Source: Candidatus Uhrbacteria bacterium (lineage in GTDB: Bacteria > Patescibacteria > ABY1 > SG8-24 > GWF2-40-263). Taken from it: a DNA stretch of 10,374 bases. The notes beneath the pieces are model-generated. The model was not told the DNA's origin. It saw nothing but the letters and a program-made list of their open reading frames with translations, and searched no databases. Every line of letters starts with the position of its first letter. The stretch's first letter is position 1. The translations under genes and the position numbers were made by a program. Location: the NCBI GenBank assembly GCA_016205975.1, contig JACQSK010000011.1, forward strand, positions 1 to 10,374, given 5' to 3'. Below are positions 1 to 7,300 of the stretch, piece by piece.

Positions 1-164
1 TGCCAGAGAAGATCGGTGGTGGCCTCTACCTCAGGAGCCTCACCTCTGCTCAGGGTCTCACCCTGCCTGAGAAGGTTGTTGAGTTTGTTTATCTCGGTGG
101 TCTTTCTTGGATGCGGCGATTTATCCTCAAGAAACAGCGACCAGACCTCGAGATCAGTCCGTAG
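1..164 (+). CDS. C-terminal end of an unrecognised protein (5' partial)
   Basis: The frame beginning at base 3 is open from the left edge to the TAG at 162-164 and gives 53 residues ending in RRFILKKQRPDLEISP. It contains ordinary hydrophobic and charged segments (for example VVEFVYLGGLSWMRRF). Frame 1 is also open here, but its translation is rich in Ser and Arg and looks like a shadow, so frame 3 is preferred. I do not recognise a family. The gene ends 18 bases before the prfB start, so it may be the upstream member of the same transcript. The WMRRF segment with a basic tail could be a membrane-proximal C-terminus, but this cannot be decided from the fragment. Confidence 0.5.
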   Translation, partial: PEKIGGGLYLRSLTSAQGLTLPEKVVEFVYLGGLSWMRRFILKKQRPDLEISP

Positions 165-182
165 GAATTACCCTCTTAGTTT

Positions 183-1302
183 ATGAAGGAACTTCAAAAA
201 AAAATTCAAGCCCTCCAGGGGAAGCTCGACAGCACCTGGAGGTACCTTTGACCTCGATGCGGTTGCCACGCAGGTGAAGGCGCTCGAGTCGGAAATGTCC
301 GGCGCGGATTTTTGGCAGGATCATGAGCGGGCACAGCAAGTGAGTCGGTACGCTGCGGAGCTCAGAGAGGAGATTGCGGCTTGGCAGGCGTTGCGTTCAA
401 GCGCGACCGAGTTGCAGGAGCTCTGTGCACTCGCGCAGGATGGTGAGGGGCTGCAGCAAGACATCGAACACAAACTGGCAGACCTTGAAATGCAGTTTGG
501 GAAGCTTGAGTTCGCCACGTTGTTTTCCGGTCCTTACGACCGTGACCCAGCGATCCTTGCGATCCACGCGGGTTCCGGCGGCACCGAGGCGCAGGACTGG
601 ACCGCGATGCTCGCGCGCATGTTCACGCGGTTTGCCGATAGGAAGGGGTGGGAGGTGACGGTCTTGTCCGAGTCGCGCGGGGAAGACGTGGGGCTGAAGA
701 GCATCACCCTGCGCGTGCAAGGCCGGTTCGCGTACGGCTACTTGAAGAGCGAGGCGGGCGTGCACCGGCTCGTGCGCATTTCGCCGTTTGACGCCGAGAA
801 GATGCGGCACACGACGTTTGCGCTTGTGGAGGTCATTCCCGAGCTCGAAGAAGTGTCCGAGATCGAGATCGATCCCAAAGACTTGCGCATCGATACGTTC
901 ATGAGCGGCGGCAAAGGCGGGCAGAGCGTGAACACGACTTACTCGGCCGTGCGTATCGTGCATATCCCTACCAACATTTCCGTCTCCTGCCAGAACGAGC
1001 GCTCGCAACAACAGAACAAGGAGACGGCCATGCGGATCCTCAAATCCAAACTGCACCAGTTGAATCTCCTGGCGCAGGAGAAAAAGAAATCAGAACTGCG
1101 CGGCGATTACCAATCAGCCGAGTGGGGGAATCAGATCCGTTCCTATGTTCTGCATCCGTATAAAATGGTAAAAGATCATAGGACGGAGTATGAGACCTCG
1201 GACGCGCAGGGTGTGTTGGACGGCGCGTTGGAGCCGTTTATGGAGGCGTATCTGCGTCACGAGCTTCAAGAGTCGGATCGTTTTGCGAAAGCCAATAAAT
1301 AA
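183..1302 (+). CDS. prfB: Peptide chain release factor 2, expressed by +1 programmed frameshift
   Basis: RF2 recognises UGA and UAA in the ribosomal A site and triggers hydrolysis of peptidyl-tRNA. Translation starts at ATG 183 (MKELQKKIQALQG), runs 22 codons to an in-frame TGA at 249-251, and continues after a +1 shift in the frame starting at 250 (DLDAVATQVKAL) to the TAA at 1300-1302. The joined product is 372 residues, close to the E. coli 365. Diagnostic motifs are GSGGTEAQDW (about residues 130-139), the RF2-type stop-codon reading tripeptide SPF (200-202; RF1 would have PxT) and the catalytic GGQ (245-247), all within a few residues of their E. coli positions. The residue before GGQ is Lys rather than the common Ala. 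A gene caller that ignores the frameshift would start at the GTG at 274 and lose 30 residues. The epimerase start follows 5 bases after the stop. No clear Shine-Dalgarno is seen before ATG 183. Confidence 0.96.
240..252 (+). promoter_or_regulatory. RF2 autoregulatory +1 frameshift site
   Basis: The sequence reads AGG TAC CTT TGA C in the zero frame, with the Shine-Dalgarno-like GGAGG (bases 238-242) three bases upstream of the slippery CTT codon. This is the same geometry as the classical E. coli element (AGGGGG TAT CTT TGA C). In the established mechanism, a slow UGA decoding step when RF2 is scarce lets the CTT peptidyl-tRNA slip forward by one base to TTT, after which GAC is read as Asp. 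When RF2 is abundant the ribosome terminates after 22 codons. The element therefore implies negative feedback of RF2 on its own synthesis. The frame downstream of the shift matches the RF2 protein exactly. Confidence 0.95.
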
Positions 1303-1307
1303 TAATT

Positions 1308-2240
1308 ATGCCCACAGTCAAAACAGCGCTCGTCACCGGAGGAGCCGGGTTCATCGGGTCCCATATCGTGGACGCGCTCATCAGGCGACACATCAAAGTC
1401 TTTGTCGTGGACGACCTTTCGGCCGGTTCGCGCAAGAACCTGAACCCCAACGCGGTTTTTTATAAGATGTCCGTGACGGATCCTGCCGCCGCCCGGTTGG
1501 TCGCGCGCCTGAAGCCGGACGTCGTCTTCCACCTCGCCGCGCAAATTGACGTGCGCTGTTCGGTTGAAGATCCGCCTCAGGACGCGCGCGTGAACATTAT
1601 GGGGACGCTCAACATTGCCCACGCGAGCGCCAAGGCTGGAGTGAAAAAGTTTATTTTTACCTCAAGTGGTGGCGCGATGTATCCCGACACGCTGCGTCCG
1701 CCGTACTCGGAGAAGACGCCTGACGATCCGATCTCGCCCTATGCCATTGGGAAGCGCGCCGCGGAGATGTATCTTTGCTTCGAGCATCGCATCCATGGGA
1801 TGAAAACGGTCGTGCTGAGACTCGCCAACGCCTACGGTCCCCGCCAGGCGCTGCGTGGGGGCTATGCGGGCGTGATTTCGATCTTCGCGCGCCAGCTCCT
1901 CAAAAAAGAAAAAACCGTCATCAACGGGAACGGGAAGCAAACGCGCGACTACGTGTATGTGTCCGATATCGTCCAGGCGCATATGCTGGCCATGGAAAAA
2001 AACGTGACAGGGACTTTTAACATCGGCACAGGGGTTCAGACGAACGTGAACGCGCTTTTCCGCATCATCAACAGACTCACGGGAGCCAAGCAACGCGAGG
2101 TCCATGGCCCCGCATGCAAGGGCGAGGTGATGCGCTCGGCTCTGGACGCGCGCAAGGCGCGGCGCGAATTGGGATGGACGCCGAAGGTTACGCTTGACGA
2201 GGGTCTCAAGAAAACCGTCGCATGGTTTCAGAAACGATGA
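1308..2240 (+). CDS. NAD-dependent epimerase/dehydratase (extended SDR, UDP-glucose 4-epimerase-like)
   Basis: This is a 310-residue extended short-chain dehydrogenase/reductase acting on nucleotide sugars in the cytoplasm. The Rossmann NAD-binding motif GGAGFIGSH lies at residues 11-19, followed by VDDLSAG (34-40), which binds the cofactor ribose as in GalE-type enzymes. HLAAQ is at 75-79. The catalytic triad is visible: Ser119/120 in FTSSGG, Tyr145 and Lys149 in PYAIGK. RDYVYVSDIVQAH (213-225) and FNIGTG (237-242) are the usual C-terminal substrate-domain signatures. The start at 1308 follows the prfB stop by 5 bases. The end overlaps the next ORF by the ATGA at 2237-2240, so the two are probably translationally coupled. 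UDP-glucose/UDP-GlcNAc 4-epimerase is the likeliest activity, supplying sugars for envelope glycans. A dTDP-glucose dehydratase or another member of the family cannot be excluded from motifs alone. Confidence 0.88.
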   Translation: MPTVKTALVTGGAGFIGSHIVDALIRRHIKVFVVDDLSAGSRKNLNPNAVFYKMSVTDPAAARLVARLKPDVVFHLAAQIDVRCSVEDPPQDARVNIMGTLNIAHASAKAGVKKFIFTSSGGAMYPDTLRPPYSEKTPDDPISPYAIGKRAAEMYLCFEHRIHGMKTVVLRLANAYGPRQALRGGYAGVISIFARQLLKKEKTVINGNGKQTRDYVYVSDIVQAHMLAMEKNVTGTFNIGTGVQTNVNALFRIINRLTGAKQREVHGPACKGEVMRSALDARKARRELGWTPKVTLDEGLKKTVAWFQKR

Positions 2241-2821
2241 CAGACACCCAAATCATGAATGCCGTCGCGGTTTTGCAGCGCGGCGGCGTTGTTGTCTTTC
2301 CGACCGAGACGGCCTATGGGCTCGCGGCGGACGCGAGGAACGTCTCTGCGGTCGCGCGCGTGTACCAGATTAAAGGCCGTGAAGAAGGAAAAGCCCTGCC
2401 GCTCATCGCCGCGGACCGTGCGATGGTCGAGACGGTTGCGGGGATTCCCCGTGTCCTTGCGCGGCTCGCGGATCGTTATTGGCCAGGGCCCCTCACGTTG
2501 ATCCTTCCTGCGACGGGAGATCGGCTGGCTCCCGGGGTCGAGAGGAGCGGCGAGATCGCGATCCGTGTTTCTTCTCATCCTGTGGCTCGAGTGCTCTCGC
2601 GCACACTGGGCGCGCCGATCGTGTCGACGTCTGCTAATCGAGGCGGGGAGAAGGCGTGTTTCCGCATCCAGGACGTCCAAGAGCAATTGAAGGATCAAGA
2701 GATACAGCCAGATTTTTATCTCGACGGGGGAGAGCTGGTGTCTGAGCTTCCATCGACGATTGTGGGTTTGGACGATTACGGACATCCGGAAGTTTTGAGG
2801 CAAGGAGTGATTGAAATATAA
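2237..2821 (+). CDS. tsaC: L-threonylcarbamoyladenylate synthase (YrdC/Sua5 family)
   Basis: This enzyme makes threonylcarbamoyl-AMP from Thr, bicarbonate and ATP, the first step of the t6A37 modification of ANN-decoding tRNAs. TsaB, TsaD and TsaE normally finish the pathway; they are not in this window. With the start at 2237 the protein has 194-195 residues, the length of single-domain TsaC/YrdC without the extra Sua5 domain. Visible family motifs are GGVVVFPTETAYGLAADA (about 16-33), the nucleotide-binding KxR (IKGREEGKALPL, 45-56), RYWPGPLTLILPA (80-92), STSAN (130-134) and a late PSTIV. ATG 2237 overlaps the epimerase stop as ATGA, which favours it. An in-frame ATG at 2222 would add five residues (MVSET) and cannot be excluded. 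rsmA begins 18 bases after the stop. Confidence 0.93.
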   Translation: MTDTQIMNAVAVLQRGGVVVFPTETAYGLAADARNVSAVARVYQIKGREEGKALPLIAADRAMVETVAGIPRVLARLADRYWPGPLTLILPATGDRLAPGVERSGEIAIRVSSHPVARVLSRTLGAPIVSTSANRGGEKACFRIQDVQEQLKDQEIQPDFYLDGGELVSELPSTIVGLDDYGHPEVLRQGVIEI

Positions 2822-2822
2822 A

Positions 2823-2830
2823 AGGAGGGG
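2823..2830 (+). promoter_or_regulatory. Strong Shine-Dalgarno of rsmA
   Basis: AAGGAGGGG immediately after the tsaC TAA is the clearest ribosome binding site in the window and supports ATG 2840 as the rsmA start (about 10 bases of spacing). The other housekeeping genes here rely on overlap or show only weak sites. Confidence 0.8.
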
Positions 2831-2839
2831 AAATTCACT

Positions 2840-3631
2840 ATGTTGCCGCGCGCAAAAAAATCTTACGGACAGAATTGGCTGGTTGATGAGACCGTCATTG
2901 CAAAGATCATCGCGGCTGCGGAAATCGTACCAGGCGAGGCCGTGCTGGAGATTGGGCCTGGAACCGGCGTGCTCACGCAAGCGTTGGTTGATGCGGGCGC
3001 ACGCGTAACGGCTGTGGAAGCGGATCGAGACCTTGTGGGTGCACTCAAGATGCGTTTCGGTGACAAGATCGAACTGATTCAAGGCAATGTGTTAGAGATT
3101 CGTGTGGGTTATATGGATGAGTATAAGGTGGTCGCCAACATCCCTTACAACATCACCTCCGATGTGCTCAAGAAGTTTCTGACCGTTGAGCCCAGACCCT
3201 CGCGCATGGTTCTCATGCTTCAGCGCGAGGTGACTGACAGGATCGTGGCTGTGCCGCCTCAGATGAGTTTGCTCTCGGTCGTCTGCCAGATTTATGCGCA
3301 CTGCCGGAAGGTCGCGAACGTTCCGGCTGGCGCGTTTCGACCGATCCCGAAGGTCGATTCCGCCATCGTACGGCTTGATATCCGCCATGAGCGGGAGCAG
3401 TGGCTCCCGCCTATGAACGCAACGCCTGAGTCCATCATCGCTCTTGCCAAAGCCGGTTTCTCCTCCCCGCGCAAACAGCTCCACCACAACCTCTCCGCTC
3501 ATCTGCATCTTCCCGCGGAGCAAGTCAAAGAAGCGCTCCAGTCCCTGGGACTTGATCCAAAAATCCGCGCTGAGGCGCTCACGCCTGAACAGTGGATCCA
3601 ACTTACCCACCTGTGGAACACTAACGCCTAG
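2840..3631 (+). CDS. rsmA: 16S rRNA adenine(1518/1519)-N6-dimethyltransferase
   Basis: RsmA/KsgA dimethylates two adjacent adenosines in the helix 45 loop of 16S rRNA using S-adenosylmethionine and acts late in 30S assembly. The 263-residue protein has the family signatures in order: KSYGQNWLVD (7-16, the usual K-x-GQNFL), SAM motif I EIGPGTGVLT (37-46), acidic ribose-binding VEAD (59-62), the catalytic NIPYNIT (100-106), LMLQREVTDRI (126-136), and FRPIPKVDSAIV (166-177), which is typical of KsgA/Dim1 rather than other methyltransferases. The C-terminal helical domain carries the usual GFSSPRKQL segment followed by a helical tail. The start is set by a strong Shine-Dalgarno. The stop TAG lies inside a small hairpin that may terminate the upstream operon. 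Loss of this enzyme gives kasugamycin resistance in other bacteria. Confidence 0.95.
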   Translation: MLPRAKKSYGQNWLVDETVIAKIIAAAEIVPGEAVLEIGPGTGVLTQALVDAGARVTAVEADRDLVGALKMRFGDKIELIQGNVLEIRVGYMDEYKVVANIPYNITSDVLKKFLTVEPRPSRMVLMLQREVTDRIVAVPPQMSLLSVVCQIYAHCRKVANVPAGAFRPIPKVDSAIVRLDIRHEREQWLPPMNATPESIIALAKAGFSSPRKQLHHNLSAHLHLPAEQVKEALQSLGLDPKIRAEALTPEQWIQLTHLWNTNA

Positions 3632-3652
3632 GTAATCCTAAGGTGTTTTGTT
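3627..3652 (+). terminator. Possible weak Rho-independent terminator at the end of rsmA
   Basis: CCTAGG (3627-3632), loop TAAT, then CCTAAGG (3637-3643) can pair as a six-base-pair stem with one bulged A, followed by TGTTTTGTTAT. The rsmA stop codon is inside the 5' arm. The stem is short and the T-run is interrupted by G, so termination would be partial at best. The layout still fits a boundary between the housekeeping operon and the envelope genes. Confidence 0.35.
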
Positions 3653-3657
3653 ATACT
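3649..3657 (+). promoter_or_regulatory. Possible extended -10 promoter for the membrane/giant protein pair
   Basis: TGTTATACT fits the extended -10 consensus TGnTATAAT with one mismatch. No convincing -35 is seen upstream, as is usual for extended -10 promoters. Transcription would start near 3663-3665, so the next gene would have almost no 5' leader. If the ATG at 3671 is used, the leader is about 7 bases; if ATG 3662 is used, the message would be leaderless or the promoter is not real. This is judged from sequence only. Confidence 0.4.
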
Positions 3658-3661
3658 GAGC

Positions 3662-4366
3662 ATGGAGATTATGGCCACACGCCGTTTAGGAACTCGGCCG
3701 CCCCAAGCGTTAAGCGCGGAGCAAAAGTTTGCGTTCGTGCTTTTGATGTTTCTTGGTTTTGGCGGAATTTTTTTTGGCTTCCGATCGTTCGGCGCCAACC
3801 TCATGCGTCCCATTGAGCAGCAGATCGCCGAGCTCTACACAGGTGAATCGTTTTTGAGCTCAGATGAACGGCAGGCGGCCGCGCTGGAGGAGTCCAAGAG
3901 CAAGGACACGGACGGCGACGGGCTGGTGGATTACGATGAGCTCTATGTTTACAAGACCTCTCCCTATGTGAGCGACTCAGACTCAGACGGCTATGACGAT
4001 AAGATGGAAGTGTTCTCCGGAAACAATCCAAACTGTCCGGAAGGGAAGGACTGTGGCAGTTTCGTGAGCTCCTCGGAAGTGGTCGGCGTGAGTGGCGCGA
4101 GCATTGAGGCGCTGGTGGGTTCTCTGGGGAGCGAGGGTTTGCTTGAGGCCGGCGCGGTGCCGTTTGAGTCGGCAGAGGACGTCGAGGCGTTTTTCAAAAC
4201 CGCGACGTTGGATGAGATCCGCGCCTCGCTGCTTGAAGCGGGCATGAGCCAAGAAGAGTTAGATCTCATCGATGACGAAACGCTAGAAGCATATTTTATC
4301 GGCGTGCTGGAAGAGGCGGCCGCCCAGGGCGAGCTCGACGCGCTTGTGGAAACGTCTGAAGAGTAA
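3662..4366 (+). CDS. Single-pass membrane protein with two calcium-loop (thrombospondin type 3-like) motifs
   Basis: This 234-residue protein has a basic N-terminus (RRLGTRPP), a hydrophobic helix at about residues 22-42 (KFAFVLLMFLGFGGIFFGF), and a long acidic remainder. The positive-inside rule places that remainder outside the cytoplasm. Two consecutive Asp-rich loops, DTDGDGLVDYDE (82-93) and DSDSDGYDDKME (105-116), match the DxDxDGxxDxxE pattern of thrombospondin type 3 or EF-hand-like calcium sites. A Cys pair follows at 125 and 131. The C-terminal 60 residues look like two amphipathic helices (TLDEIRASLLEAG and ETLEAYFIGVLEEAAA). There is no enzymatic motif. It lies three bases upstream of the giant exported protein, so it may anchor or chaperone it; this is inference. 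The start is uncertain: ATG 3662 or ATG 3671 (three residues shorter). I recall short membrane proteins with such loops as common in Patescibacteria, but no specific function is assigned. Confidence 0.8.
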   Translation: MEIMATRRLGTRPPQALSAEQKFAFVLLMFLGFGGIFFGFRSFGANLMRPIEQQIAELYTGESFLSSDERQAAALEESKSKDTDGDGLVDYDELYVYKTSPYVSDSDSDGYDDKMEVFSGNNPNCPEGKDCGSFVSSSEVVGVSGASIEALVGSLGSEGLLEAGAVPFESAEDVEAFFKTATLDEIRASLLEAGMSQEELDLIDDETLEAYFIGVLEEAAAQGELDALVETSEE

Positions 4367-4369
4367 GCT

Positions 4370-7300
4370 ATGACGCATGCGTCCCATCAAACCAAACGAC
4401 TCATCGGCGCGGGACTGGCCGCGGTGTTTGTGTTGGGGCTGGCGGGCGCGGGACTGTTTATCTCTTTTCAAGACGCCCGGGCGCAGGACAATGCTCCACA
4501 GGCCGCAGCAGAAGTCTTGGCCGGCGCAGCGGAGAGCGCGTGTCCCACCTCAGGCCCCGTACCGGCCACCTGTCCGCCCAGAGGTATTCGTCTGGCTTTG
4601 AAAACGGTTGGAGAAAAAATTGCCTCTCCCACGTTTCGCATCGCCGTCATTCAAGCGCTCATGAATCTCTCGCGTTTCGTCTTGGATCGTCTGGCATATG
4701 AGGCAGCCGTTGCGATTGCCTCAGGAGGTCCGGGGGAGGAGTCGTTGTTTTATAACAAGACGCCCGCCGATGCGTTCGGCCAGCTTGGATTGGAGGCGGC
4801 CGGCGAGGCGGTGTACTTGCTCTCGAGCCTTTCGTCAGAAGCGCTGGGCGTTCAGTTCAATTTGTGCGCCCCGGAAGATCCTCTCATTAGTTTGGCTCTA
4901 GCGATCGGCATCAAACAGCGCTATCAGCCCACGGCGCCGCGCTGTGACATTTTGAAAGTCGGCAAGGCGTGGGGATCATTTTTTACCAACGCCTATCAGA
5001 CCATTGCCGATCCTGAAGCCAGGCAGCAGAAGATTTTAAGCACGTTTGCCGAGTCGCTCAGGCCAGGAAAAAACGAGCTGAGCGCGACCCTGCGCGTGCA
5101 CATCGCCGTGGACGGAAAAATACGCGAGCAGAAATTGCTGGAGCTCATGGGGATCACCAAGTCGGACTACAAGCCGGTGACGGATTTTATTACCGGCGAC
5201 GTGAAGACGCCCGGCAGCACCCTGCAAAAAGATTTCCAGGACAAGCTCGCGAAGGCGGAAAATAAAGACGATGTGAAAGTCGGCGATCTTGTGAGCGCGG
5301 GCGATCTCATCGGGGGCCTGGCGCTCACAACCGCCTCGACCTTCACGAACACACTCCTCTCCACGCTGTTCAGTCGCATCTACACAGGCCTCTTCGACAC
5401 CGCGTTTGAAACGGACCCGTTTGACTTGGAGTCCACGGCCGGGGGCGGGAAGGCCGCGGCGCAGGAGCGGTTTGCGAGTATCATCACCACCAACCCTATC
5501 GCCGCGCAGGAATACAACGCGCTCTCCGATTTCGTGGTGTGTCCTGCCCAGGGTGTGACCAACCGCGGGTTGTATAACTGCGTCATGGACGTGAACTTTT
5601 TGGCGGCCGTGAGTCGAGGGACGAGCGGCTCAGCCGCGGCCATGACGGTTCAGGAGGCGATTGACGAAGGGTTGTTGGATGGCGACTTTCCGTTCATCAA
5701 TCCGGAAGACGCGGCGTCCAATCAAGACCCGTTTTGCTACACCTACGGCTACTGCTACGGCAACCTTGTGAAGCTCAGGAAAGCGCGCGTCATTCCCATC
5801 GGCTGGGAGATGGCCGCCCAGCGCAGCGACGTAAGCAATCCTGCCACGCTCCAGGAGGTGATCGACGGCTTCGACGACTGTACGCAAGAGGGCACCGTGG
5901 GGCCGGCTAACGCGAGCAACGATACCAGCCGTTGGTGCCATCTGATCGATCCCAACTGGGTTTTGAAGTATCCCGACACGCAATGCCGCGCGGCCGCGTC
6001 AGGGGAAATCCGCATTAGCAACCTCACGGCTGGACGCGCCAGCTACTGCGTGGACGCGCCCAGCTGTATCGGAGAAGATAACGACGGCGAGTGCACGGAC
6101 GGCTACGGTTACTGCGTGCAGGAGGAAAACGTCTGGCGCTTCCGTGGTGACGAATGTCCGGAGCAATATGCCACGTGTTTGTCGTTTCAAAATACCGACT
6201 CGGGCGGCACGGGGGACTACCTCGTGAGCACGGTGGACTACAGCGTGTGCAACGCGGACAATGCGGGATGCCAGTGGGTGCGCACGCAAAAGCGTTACGA
6301 AGACGCGGGCACGTCTGATGATGACTCTGACGACTCCTACGAGTGGCTGCCGGGAGGCGAGACGTACACGACTGCGAGCCGCGAGGCGGACTGGAAGTAT
6401 CAGGACGCTACCGGCGCCACGCAAGCGCCCGCGGACTATTCCTATACGAGTGAGTCGGGAGTGGCGTACTCTTACTCGACCTATGCTTATGAGGATCGTT
6501 TCTATCTGACCAACAACGTGGAGGAGTGTTCTGAAGCCGACGCCGGCTGCTCGCGACTCTATGCGTTTGAAGACGACCTTGCGCTCAACCACGTCCAGAA
6601 CCCGAGTTTCGAGGACGATGAAGACGATGACGATTTCCCCGACGCCTGGTTGAACGCGTCTGCTTCCGCTTCCGCCCAGACGATCAAAGAGAATGATGCC
6701 TTGTACGGCAGCGCGAGTTTTCTGACTGACGTAAGCGTGATCGAGCAATACATCCCGCTGTCGGCCAACGAGTTTTATACCTTGAGTTTTTCCGCGCGCG
6801 CGGATGATACGTCGGCGACGGACACGGAGGTTTCCTTGTCGTTGTTTGATGTCTACGGGGAGGACGTGAGCGTGGCGGGAACTTCCTACGGGGGAAACTG
6901 CGCGCAAAGCACGTCTTCCTACACCCTGACTCTCGACCCGGGGAGCAGTTTTACGGAAGGCGAGTGGACGCGGTTTGACTGCACGTTTACGACTCCTGCG
7001 GACACGGCTCAGGCGCTTCTGTCCATCGACTCCGACGCGCTGCTGCTGGACGCGGTCCAGCTTGAGCTGGGAGAGGACGCGACCGACTTTACCAACGGCT
7101 ACTCCGCCACGCCCGCGCAAGTGTTCTACCAAGTCGCTCCTGCGTATCTTGGATGTTCGGGTTCTGCCACGGACCCGGAGGCCTGCGGCGATTACGCGCA
7201 GACGTGTTCCGCCCAGGACGTCGGGTGCAACCTGTACGCGCCCGAGGACGGCGATCCCAACATCCCGGCCATCATCTCCGAACTCGACGAGTGTCCGGAC

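Noticed and set aside
274..276. GTG at 274 as the prfB start
   Set aside because: Starting here drops the N-terminal 30 residues; the frameshift element and ATG 183 give a product of normal RF2 length.
397..1056. 219-codon - strand frame under prfB
   Set aside because: It is antisense to the strongly conserved RF2 core, with His/Arg/Leu-rich composition typical of shadows.
2228..3082. 284-codon - strand frame under tsaC/rsmA
   Set aside because: It spans the junction of two clearly identified + strand genes and has no family signature.
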